From Isoetes taiwanensis (lineage: Eukaryota; Streptophyta; Lycopodiopsida; Isoetales; Isoetaceae), in contig JAJEKV010000008.1 in NCBI GenBank assembly GCA_021234155.1, positions 12,559,279-12,623,278 on the forward strand: 64,000 bases of DNA. The letters are read 5' to 3'. The translations under genes and the position numbers were made by a program. Under the pieces are notes generated by a model, which was given only the letters and a program-made list of their open reading frames with translations, did not search any database and was not told the origin of the DNA. Of the stretch, positions 25,103 to 35,613 are shown in pieces (the stretch's first letter is position 1; each line of letters begins with the position of its first letter).

Positions 25103-26034
25103 TGTTACAGGTGCTCCCAAGGGCATAACCGGAATCGGGCCCTTGACTGGGGCGCCCCATGAGCGAGGGGGTACGGTTGGTCATGAATTGCAGAGCAGTT
25201 GTGATTTGATAAGCCATGTTGACTATGTCGTCTATGGTGATTTTAATGCGGGATAAGTGGTAATAATTGCTAGCTTAATGGATAATAGATAAGCTATGGG
25301 CACTAATATTAGAAAATACTAGTGCGGAAGGAGCTTGCGGGGTTTGTAGAGGCAAAAGATCTATATGGGTGCATGGTTAGCATTGTTATATTATTGTTAA
25401 TGGAACTAGCCTGGGCACTAGGGGCCAAATGCATTAATATAAAAGAATGCAAGTTAGCTATAGTTGAAAATGTCTATTAAATGGACACGCGACATCAAGT
25501 GGTTGGTTGGGTTGTAAAATCCGATATAGAACAAGGTCGAAACGAACCAGACGGGCCAAAAAGGGATCCGGCCGCGATCTATTAGTCGTATTATAGAGAT
25601 GGAATTTGGATCAATCAAGGGCTAGGCTGGCCGGTTTTGACCATAGTAGATCGCTATTAAACTCCAAAGTGGGCCGGATTATAAAGCTTGGAGAAGGAAT
25701 TAGATGAACTAACGGAATTGGGTCCGAGGCTAAGAGGAGCCGATTTTGTCGCTGAGAGTAATCCATTTGGATCAAGACTTGAACCTTGAGGTCGCCACAT
25801 GCCAGCCTAAGGTCACAGGGTGGCTCTGGCATTGATCCGCCATGGGTCCGGGTTGGGCCTTCGGGCGGGCTGGTATTTACCCAGAAGAAACCATTGGTGG
25901 AATCCGTTTCGAGTAAGCTCCACATAAGAGCAGGTCAAAACGGATCGTTGAGGGCGATCCGGGATCTAAGGTATGAACTGATCGTCGGGTCTCACATGGC
26001 ACGGTTTTCTCAAGGGAAAATTTTTGCCGTAATA
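25103..26034 (+). repeat. Right (3') LTR of element B, about 932 bp
   Basis: It starts TGTTACAGG directly after the polypurine tract. It ends GTAATA where the family end is GTAACA, judging from the inverted tail at 24570. Confidence 0.82.
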
Positions 26035-26329
26035 AATCGATTCTCTTAAAAGAGCATTCTTTTTTTGTCAATATGTCCATTTTTGTAAAGCGGGAGTGTT
26101 TTGATAAATTTTTAACTTATTTGAAAGGCATGTTAGTAATTTCGTAAATAATTGGGAGGCATTTATGTAAATACGCTATAATACAGTAGTATTTTGTTGG
26201 CCAAGGGCATTCGGGAAAATAACCGAAATATAAAGGCTATTTTTGTAAAATACATAAAATATAGGGTATTTAGATCATTTTTCCTTTAAGAAAATGGATG
26301 GATAATTTCTTTATTTTGAAGTTTTCTCG

Positions 26330-26900
26330 AAGCTCTTGGCTTGGAAATCAATGGATTTTGTTGCAACTTATACAACTGAATTTACATCTCGATTTGGAGG
26401 CCAAGATTCAGGTGAGCTTGCTTCTGCTCTAAAAATTCACGTTCAACATTCCATCCCAAAATTCGATGTGAAGGATGGCATTTCCAATGACATGCGGACT
26501 GAAAGTTTCATTGATTTGGAAGCACTGAGGTAATATCATCTCCAATTCCTAGTGATGTATTTTTGAGACATCGCAAGAAGTAATAATTTCAAAGAAGGTC
26601 TAATATTCATGTAAAAGAATAGTAGCTGCCAAAAATAGATTGCAGAGAGGAAGAAGAAGAGAGATTTTAAGAAGCTGGCTCTTAAAGCAGACAAAAGCAA
26701 GGAAAAATTGGCTACTAGGAAGAAACAAAAGCTTTCCAAGGTCATTGTCAATTTCATCAACGGGGTAATGCTTGATATTTGGATTATGATGATAGGAAGG
26801 AGGCCATATCCAAGGCGCTTAAATAATTACGAGTTTGACATCATTGGAAATAATGCACTCAATATATACTGTGCATGTTGTTGGGACATCTAAGGAGAAT
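26330..26900 (+). pseudogene. Unidentified decayed coding segment (two pieces)
   Basis: Two plus-strand pieces look protein-coding in composition. 26336-26530 has DFVATYTTEFTSRFGG and IPKFDVKDGISNDM. 26640-26890 is a lysine-rich stretch with RKKQKLSKVIVNFINGVML, then RRLNNYEFDIIGNNALNIY. The second follows a run of K/R/E typical of nucleolar or chromatin proteins. I do not recognise the family. The pieces could be two exons of one gene or a decayed copy; splice sites were not resolved. Confidence 0.35.
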
Positions 26901-27164
26901 CTTCAAAGCAAAAAACATGGCTAGACACAAGATTTTTCCAAAATCTGTGGAGCATGTCATAACACGAATGGAGGATGTTCAAAAGATAAAAGAAAGGGCG
27001 ATTTAAGCGGGGGAAAGGTAATAGTGACAAAATCTTTTTGGATTACCCCTTGTTAAGGGGCAAATTGTTAGGGAGAGGGTGGCTTTGAGCATCTTCAGGC
27101 ATATTCTAGGACCAAAAAATCTAATGGCTACAATTGTTTGTTATTTTCTGACAGTAAAAAGCTT

Positions 27165-27385
27165 TTTTGGGTTGCCCCTAAGGGGGCAAACCCTTGTTCA
27201 TGTGGGTTTGTGGCATATTCCATGTATATGCCAGTAAATATCGGAAATATGACAATAACTGCTCCAAACCCATTATTGGCTGTAAATTAGCGGTGGCTTC
27301 TATTACTAGACAACCACGCTCGAAACCGACTAGCTGGAGAGGCCTCGGATTTCGAATGCGCCAATTTTGTAGAGCCGATTTTTGA
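27165..27385 (+). repeat. Dispersed repeat C, copy 2
   Basis: Collinear with 20800-21015, with small differences including an extra palindromic GCCCCTAAGGGGGC near its left end (27174-27187). Confidence 0.75.
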
Positions 27386-27589
27386 GCTAAGAATGTCAAT
27401 CTGATCAAAGAGCTCAATCTTTGTATAAATTTCGAAGATTTTGCAGCGGGCACCTTCCGGCAACATTCTAAGGTATTTTGGAAGAAGTCACGAGGAGCCA
27501 CAAACATCAAACTGGTTGAAGAAGTCATTCAGGTGCCTAAAACAGTTCCGTTGCTCTATCTATTTAATCCCTTTATCGATATTCACCGA

Positions 27590-27770
27590 TTTCAAGTTCA
27601 ACACGGAGAAATAAGAGAAGATCAAGGAGGTTCTAAATTTTAGAACTCTCAAAGGCCAAGTTCAGAAGGAGCTAGAGGTTGAAGAGAAAGTTTGTGGCTG
27701 TGGAGTTTCCAGTAACCGACGAACCTGGAGATCTTGTTGCCATTTTGCAAGGAAAGCAAATGTGCAATAC
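27590..27770 (+). pseudogene. Unidentified coding fragment
   Basis: Plus-strand readings contain LNFRTLKGQVQKELEVEE and then, in another frame, KKFVAVEFPVTDEPGDLVA. The amino-acid style is that of a real protein, but I cannot assign a family. It may belong with the pieces at 26.3-26.9 kb. Confidence 0.25.
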
Positions 27771-28889
27771 ATCCACATGTATATAAGGTGGTGCACGATT
27801 CTTAGCCGGTAATGTTCCTTTCTTTGCTTATCGGCCGCAAAAATTTTTACGAACTAAGGCTTCCAATTCTTTGAGCGTAAAATGTTGACGTTGTTTCACT
27901 TAGATAAGAGATTAGTTCATTTTTTTTTTTCACGGCTTCCATTTCATGGTCTGGAGTTTTATGCATATGCAGCACATGCTTACTCGTGAAGTTTGATGGC
28001 AATCAACCATTTATTTTACATCCTCAAAAGGTTAAATACTAGTTTACTCTTATACTTCCAACTAACTTTAATGTTTGTGCAGGTGACAAGCGTATCTAAA
28101 TATGGACATATGAAAAGTGTGAAGAATGTTTGAAGCGAACTTCATCTGATAAAGCTAAGAGCTAGTGTGTTGTATGTTGCCATTGATATGCCATACAAGA
28201 AACTTGCAAAACTTTCAATTTTTGAATTAGACTAGTGTGTTACAAGGAGGTAACATCTGTGTTTAAGATTAGTTTTATTGAGATCAACGAGGTTAAACAA
28301 TCATGAACTTATTTTTGGTTCGGAGCGTTATGCATCAAAGACTATGCGCACATCCCTCAGGACATCGGAGGGCAACCCTTCCGTCGCAAAGACCTTGTTT
28401 ATTTGGGTTGTACTTTTTCGTATCCATGCATCGTATCTAATGTTTGCAAATAAGAAAGATTGTCATAATTACTAATTGTTCAATGTGCAATTAAATATAT
28501 TGTACGTATGTATTGGTTTAAAATTGTTTTGAACGCAACTTGCATGGTCCAAAGTTCTCGCAACAAAACAATTTCAGGATTACAATGTTAATATTTGTTC
28601 TCCACGTATAGTCAACATGAACCATTCTCAATCACCCCTGAAGCATAATTTTTTCTCTTTTACATCTTTACATTAACAACATACATCGATGGAAAGCCCA
28701 ATAAGCCTAGTAATAATGATGAAAATTCTACGCTTTATTAGATGTTCCTAAAACTATCATCTTTATTAGTTTTTATGCCCGACAAAAAGCCCAAAGAATT
28801 TTTGGCATTTTTTTTTTTTTTTTTTTTTAGCACACCAGCCCAACCAAGCCTACAACCTTCCTTGCAATTCTAGCCTATCCACGTAGCAC

Positions 28890-30400
28890 CTCCACCTCAC
28901 CAAAAACTATCCACGTAGCACCTCCACCTCACCAAAACCTGATGTGTCATGTGCCTAAAAAGACCCGAGAAAGGAACCACAAAGTAGAGAACCAAGAATG
29001 GTAACCAAAGTGGAGAGACAGACCTTGCTTGTGACTTGACTTGAACAAAGTTGGAGTAACAATAAAGGTAGCCGATACAAATGCTACAAGAACAAAAAGT
29101 AATAGAGAATCCAAAGAGAACAGTTTCTATGCAAAGGAGAAGCCTTATAACTTTGGATGAAGTGTTGAGATGGATGTGGGTCTTGGGAAGAATGTACCGG
29201 CAGCCTCTTGTACTTATTGTGGCAACAAAGAAGAAGGAAAGAAAGTATGTTGGCCACCCGTGAAAGCTTTTCATTGCAAAGGCGTTTTGTACTTATGGAG
29301 GAGGAAATCAAAGTTGCACCAATTAATATTGCATTTGACCCTTCCACATAGAATCGGTAGTGCCTGTTCAGGCGTTCCACACATACTTTAATAACATCTA
29401 TTTGCATCAGTGTCCTGATATCCTCCAGACCCTCTTCTATGGCATAGTGCAATGCAGTCTTACCAGATTTATCTTCTTGGTTAACCACCGTTTCTTCCTT
29501 AAATTCTTGCATCTCACAAAGACTACAAACGGCGTTTGCTTCATTCAAAATGGTCGCCTAATGAAGTGTCGTGTGTTCAGTCAGCCGATCTTTCCCATTG
29601 ATAATATCTTCCAATCCCATCTCCTTGCATTGTTCCACAATTAATTTGGCTACATTTTTTGTCCTACCTGGAAAGCTATCCACAAAAATGGCATTTCGGA
29701 AATAATGTTTTTAATCATTGATGCAGGAGGAAGATACTTCTTAATCTTCTTCACTAAAGTCTCATCATTCAAGTTGAGGTATTCATTCATTTCCACTGGC
29801 CAGGTTTTAATCCATTTTTCAAAAATCACGGCGCCCAACAGTCTGATTAGCTCCCTTGCAAACTCGACATGCCCATTCACGAGAGCGCATGACAAAGAAG
29901 TGAGTTTCCTATTGTCTAGAGCCAACATACCATTGTTGTTCATCTGAAGACTATGAATTTGTATAGTGTTTTAATTTGCTTTTGTCTCAAGCGCCCCAAT
30001 GCATTGCATTTCTACCCTGATCATCCTTCCTATTCAGAATGGGTGGCAAATCTTCCGAAGCATTTACAACAGAAAGAACAGTACCTTTTATTGTGTTAAT
30101 AACCAACTCAACATCATTGCTTGTCCCATAGGCTGCTGCATAATGGAGAAGGGTTTCACCATTCTTATGATGTTCGACTGGATTGATATGCTCCCTGACC
30201 CTGCTTCCACCAGAATTTTGGCGATTTTGCAATTACCTTTTCTTGCAGCGAGATAAAGTGCAGTTTTGCTTACATTATCCTTTCCTTCTAAAGCTCCTTC
30301 CCCATCTAAGAACCAATTTACTGCATCAATTGTCCATTCCATGAAGCATAGTGCAATGCAGTGAATCCATTTCTGCTTTATTAATGGGATGTGGCCCGTT
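28890..30400 (-). pseudogene. Ankyrin-repeat / PGG-type membrane protein pseudogene
   Basis: Reading right to left on the minus strand, the order is that of plant ankyrin-PGG (ACD6/ITN1-like) proteins. Ankyrin-like repeats come first (AVNWFLDGEGALEGKDN with SKTALYLAARKGNCKIAKIL near 30290-30190; GETLLHYAAAYGTSNDVELV near 30165-30100; DDQGRNAMHWGA near 30020; SLSCALVNGHVEFARELIRL near 29890; SGKTALHYAIEEGLEDI near 29460). Hydrophobic segments follow (about 29280-28900: LLLCIETVLFGFSITFCSC and later LWLPFLVLYFVVPFSG), in the place of the PGG domain and membrane helices. At least three frames are needed and stops interrupt the reading, so this is a pseudogene. It seems to start abruptly near 30400, where unrelated GC-richer sequence begins. 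Functional relatives act in membrane-associated defence and stress signalling. This copy is unlikely to make a full protein. Confidence 0.75.
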
Positions 30401-30419
30401 CGTGAGAGATGGTCAGGCA

Positions 30420-33400
30420 TGCAGTTCCAATCAAGTGCACGGTAGGTGGCACTTATAGCGTGTCCGCGAGGCAATAACCCCCGCGAACACTGGCCTCGTT
30501 TACCACGATGTATGGTTAGGGGCATGGCGACGATGGACGCTAGATCCCCCCTACTTTGAGTCGCCATAACTTGCTAATCTCGCATTTTTGGTGTTAGTCT
30601 CTTTTACAAAGTTGTTGTATACAACATTAGGTATCCAAAATGGCCGTCGGATAGAGGGACGCATGAAATTAGACTACATTGAGACAATTTGCCTCTTAAG
30701 TGCGCGAAACATGGCGAATGGCGACCATACCCTACATCGAACCTTTATCCATCATGTCATGTTTACTAGTCGAAGGTCAATCAAAACCAATGGGCTAATA
30801 ACTGATGTAATGTTATAAAACCATCAGCTTATCTTTAGAGAGGTAATATTGGGGATGAATACAAAATATGAGGTCGAGAAGAATTGTTAGATAAGTAGGA
30901 AGTCTATTCTAGAATTTGTCTACGCTTTCAAGGTTTCTTCTCTTTGCTCCTTCCCTTCCATCTCACAATATAGTATAACAACGTCAAAACAAGGTAGCAA
31001 GGATTTATCCGTGTCTGCCAATCACCACGTGCCACATGGAACATTTTCTTTTGAAGAATGCTAATCTATTTTGAATCCACGAACGAGAAGAGTTTTTACT
31101 CTACATTCTCTGATTCAACCCAAAATTCCGGTAGTTTCACCCAAGATTCTACCGTTTTAATCCCACATTCCAATTGATTCTTACCTCTTTGGATCCTTGC
31201 TACTGAGTCGAGCCCTCCCCGCCCGACGTTTACCAACCTTCCTCGCCAGAATTCAAGGCAGAGGGGCATTCTTGTATACAGAATATAAGCTATCTTAATC
31301 TTTGCAATATTACCTGCAATTTCCTTCCGTTATAGCATTGCAAGTTAAAAGAAAGGATAACCCACTTCTATAGTTTGCACGTGCAGATCAAGCCTGTTTT
31401 TCACAAGACCACATTGAGCATAGATATAAGAAGCACGTCTCTAACTTTGTTATAGATGCTCAACTCTCTCGGTGCTGATGCTGATATTAGCTCCCTCTGA
31501 TATTGGCTCCCCCGTTTTAAGTAACCATAGTGCTCAACGCTCTCCTTAGTTGGTTTATAGTGAGTATCATTGTTGATTTAAATTCAATTTTTTAGAACCT
31601 CCTATGGACGTGTCATATCATTTGACGTGGACGATCAAAATTCGATGGCTGATCTGGACCGTCGCCTCTATTGGTAATCAGGAGGATCGAAGAATTTTGT
31701 ACTGGTAATCAGAAATAGGGCACGGATACGTTTTACGTCAGAATCGAAGAATTTATTGTTTGTAGTGGTGCTTGACATTGCCTTCTTCTTATTCGCAAGC
31801 CAGACAAGACATCAGTTTTTGAAACCCAAAAACCTTGGGCTTACGATTCCATAGCAGAGGCAAGGAAGAGCTGGCCGGCACGCTACTCAGAGGCTACTTA
31901 CCCTTTCGCATTTTATAAACACTAATTCTGCTTGAGGTGTTTTAAAAGTTGTATTTTATTACTCTTATGTTTATTCCGTTTCGTTGCAGGTGTTTGGTAA
32001 CATGCTCCAGTATAATCCAGTGGACTGACCACTTCTGTAAGTTCGTTATGAACTCAACTCAGTGACAAGTAATCATTTAAACATTTAGTTAGAAACCATA
32101 ATACATAGTTTGATATTTACAATTAATTGTTGTGCTCCTGGACTATGCTCTAAGAATTAAAAAACAGGAACTTGCCATGTAACCTGCTTCTTTTTCTATT
32201 TTAATCAAGAAACTACTGAATAAACTCATCTTCACAATCCCTTCATTGTGGAAGCGTGGCCAAAATGGATGTTTATTGTCTTTGTATCAAGAATCTTGCC
32301 AAAGTTAGCTGATAGATTCATGTACAATATATAACCATAATGGAAGATGTTTTTTCCTATAAGGATCAGATGTACGTCTCCACACTTTATAGTGGCATGG
32401 GAAAGGAAGATAGCTTGGCAAACACTAAGTCTGCATCTACGTACAGCTGGAGAGGAGACGGCTAAATTATTTTTATTGGACTGTATGTCTTAGACAAGCC
32501 AAAATACTCTTATCCACAAGCCAATGCCTTCATGATCTGACTATCATGTCAGATGAGTGGTTGTAGGGTTTGTACCAAGTATTTAATTAAAGTATCATCA
32601 CATGCTTCAGCATTTGCTTTAATTAACACCCTGCTCATATGGAGTAGCAGCTGCTTTGCATATAAAATGTATCAAATTCCTAATATACTTACATTGGATT
32701 AGATATGGCATGCTTGGCTGCCAAGGGCAACCAAGGTCAAAGTTAGCCTTTGTGTTTACCAGTTAGTATCCTCTGAACTGTTGTCAAACCACCAAAACTA
32801 TATGGAGGTTAATGGTTATAGTGTCCTTCATACTCCCATTAGTCTTCCCTTTGAAGGAAAGAAGCAACAAAATGGTGCGTGCAGACTTATATCTTTACTC
32901 TAATTGGGAACCTAGAAAACTGGATGGTGTAATGGCATGTTGTAAGCCCTGCCTAGCTTTATCTCAATTTTGTATCCTTTAGGACCCTACTGTGTTTAGG
33001 TTTGAAGCACATTCTTAACAGAGGACCCTACCTTTTTCTAGCATAAGGTCAATGTATCTTTCTTTCATTCGGTTTGGCATAGATCCCTCCAACTTCTGCT
33101 GTCAATCTGAGTCTATAAAACATGCCTATGATTAAGGATTAGGCGCAAGAATAGAACTTTGCCAGGCAAGTGTTGTGGAGAACAATTAAGATGTATCAAG
33201 ATGTGCACAATCTGCAATATGGGATGAACATAGCAGGACTACATATCATTTTAATATTTTGGTAAGATGACTTGTTGCTCAAGAATGCATCGGAGTATGC
33301 AGATAATTAGTCACAATCCTTTTAGCAAACTTCCAGGATGAGGCATTGAGGGCCAACCTGATAATCTATAAGATTTTTTTACAGGTATATGCACATGAAA

Positions 33401-34140
33401 AAATGAGAATTATAAGTGACTGCAATTTCATTGACAGAAATAATGTAAGCCATCCAAAGTGCACACTGTCCAGCCTAAGATTTATTTGGGAGTTAATAGT
33501 GCCAATCTTACATATTCTTCCTTTTATGAAAGAAGCAATAAAATGGTCTTACATATCTTTACTCTAGCTAGGATTCCACAAGAAAATGTAAGATGTATTG
33601 ATGGGCGAAAATAGATATCATGTCATTGAGATTGTCAATGAGATTAATAACATATTACGCAGAGAAATCATCAATCTCGAGGTTGTCCAGCTTTGCTAGT
33701 TTTGTGAGATCATGCTCTATAAGATGCCGATGCCGCATCTGTGGTAGGGCAAAGCCTTTTGGTGTGCGTGTCGGAGATATGATTCAAGACCGGTCGATAA
33801 CTGGTAGTCCCTGGAAAACTTCCCCCTAAGCTTGATTAGGAGCTGATGGGTGGCAAGATGTAAAATCATATCTACTCCACTCCGACTAATGTTATTTCTA
33901 TAAGATCATGCTGTGCTGTGGGCTAAAGAGTTGCTCCAGAAATATCAATAAATAGTGAAGATAATTCCACTTGGAAGCTTAGGAGGAGGATTTTGTTGTA
34001 GCTATGCCTTGTCGACCAAGATGCATTCATGGGACGACCCACGAAGGTGATAGTACTTGCTTACGCTGAATGCAAGTGCACAAAACTATAACTATATTCT
34101 CTATGCATATCAAACCTACTTATGAAGTACATTGGCCTTT
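30420..34140. other. Gene-less stretch
   Basis: A GC-richer patch at 30420-30560 abuts the ankyrin pseudogene and may be a piece of an unidentified mobile element. From 30700 to 34140 the sequence is AT-rich with only short frames. I see no gene, RNA or terminal repeat structure. Confidence 0.4.
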
Positions 34141-34150
34141 AGTGCAGGCA

Positions 34151-34234
34151 GGTGTATGTTATCACAGCATCACAAGCAGCACATAGCTACAAGGTGTATG
34201 TTATCACAGCATCACAAGCAGCACATAGCTACAC
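34151..34234. repeat. 42-bp tandem duplication
   Basis: Two consecutive copies of GGTGTATGTTATCACAGCAT followed by CACAAGCAGCACATAGCTACA occupy 34151-34192 and 34193-34234. They are nearly identical, so the duplication looks recent. Confidence 0.92.
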
Positions 34235-34334
34235 AGTAGAAAGGAGAGCGCATAGTTTTACAGATTAGAAAAGATGGAGTCAATGCTTTGTGTTTATGTT
34301 CATTTATGGCACTTTAAGGAGCTCTTCACGTTTT

Positions 34335-34600
34335 CAACAGATGCAGCTTGATGGCATTCTAGACATGGTTACATTTCTCACATGAATATGCAGTTTTGTT
34401 TTGCTGGGGAGGCGGCTCTTGCTCCAGGCAAGTGGATTCGTGCGAGTTTTTATGAACTCCAAGCATTTAAGAAATTAGCAGTCCAAAATGCTCTTAATAT
34501 GTATGCGAAGTGTGGAAGTCTGGAGCATGCCACCGTTGTATTTGTATTTGACCAAACGGCTATGCATAGCATCAGCTCCCGAAACATGTTGAAGGTATAG
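34335..34600 (+). pseudogene. PPR (PLS-class) gene fragment
   Basis: The reading begins in one frame with MQLDGILDMVTF and continues in another with CFAGEAALAPGKWIRASF, then NALNMYAKCGSLEHATVVF and SRNMLK. This is the standard PLS PPR order: PDxVTFxxxLxAC, then GxxIHxxxxxxxF, xxxNALxxMYxKCGSLxxAxxVF and RNxxSW. Such proteins bind organellar RNA for editing, splicing or stability. Only about two motifs survive, the frame shifts, and no start codon or further repeats are adjacent, so it is a relic. It is about 17 kb from the longer PPR pseudogene at 51.8 kb and could descend from the same family. Confidence 0.8.
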
Positions 34601-35613
34601 GTCCTGGTGTAGTGACATTTTGCACTTTTCTAGCTTTATGCCCCTGTCAGATTTTTTAGTTTATAATATAAGACACTTATGCTTTTGCAATCTTACGTTG
34701 CGTTATCCGGTTTCATACAAAACCAATGCATCCTAATAATTGGAACGTGCTATACCTCTTTTAACTTTTTGTTAAAGTTGCTATCGTCCCGTTGAGAAGC
34801 TTTAAGATTACAAGAAATTTATCGCCGCAAACATCTCTTTAGTTCCAAATTTGTGACATCGAATGTAATATGAATGTTCAATCCCTCAAAGCAAAAATGT
34901 TGTTGGATCCTGGCAATTGAAAAACATGGATGACTTCAGCCTGTCAAAGTATGAGGCAAATAACGGTCCATTAAGCATGTTCTGCATAATAATAGCAATT
35001 CAGATGTATTGTGTTCTATAGAAGTCCATATCTACTATTATAACTTGGGGGCCGCAGGAGAAATTTGATTTGGTTTTGTAGAGGACCATATTCGAAACCC
35101 ATTTTGTGCTGAGAGAATCATATTATTCAAATAAGTACAAGGATCTAATTTAAGAAGATAATCACATTTGATTATCGCTTGTATTGGTGAAAGCATTTTC
35201 TTAAAATGTATATTTTTCAGTATGGTTGTCCATGTATCATATTCCGGTATGCCTTTCCTATTGGGGGACACATATATTGTTATTTTTTTTTTTTTTATAG
35301 AAATTCAGATTAATCTCAATCAAGTGTTCTTATATATCTGCATTAAAGGTCAAGCAATTATGATTGATGTTTAAATTGTCATGAAATTTCTAGTAGTTTT
35401 AATTTGTACCATAGCTTTGGCATAATACAAAAATTTGAAAATAAAGAAGTAGAAATGCAAAACTAATTATTCTAATGATTCATTGCTTAGGACGACAATA
35501 CGTGCTCGGTGGCCCTAAAAACTTATTATATTGTTTTATTTAGTTTTTGAAATGATCTCATTTATTGACTATAGAGTCGGGGTGTAATTGCCCAAGGATG
35601 GATTGAGAAGAAA

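Larger units (their letters stand above)
23833..26039 (+). mobile_element. Ty3/gypsy element, family B: deletion derivative with two LTRs
   Basis: Two direct repeats of about 0.7 kb start TGTTATTGAGGTGCTCCC (23838) and TGTTACAGGTGCTCCC (25103). They run in parallel through landmarks such as GGGCACTAATATTAG, GCAAAAGATCTATATGGGTG and GGGCCAAATGCATTAATATA. The right LTR ends near GCCGTAATA (26034). The outer 5-base flanks AATTG (23833-23837) and AATCG (26035-26039) differ only at one C/T, consistent with an aged target duplication. Between the LTRs lies only the very end of a gypsy polyprotein and an inverted LTR-tail/primer-binding-site piece, so nearly all of the coding interior is gone. It is a broken fossil. 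Confidence 0.82.
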
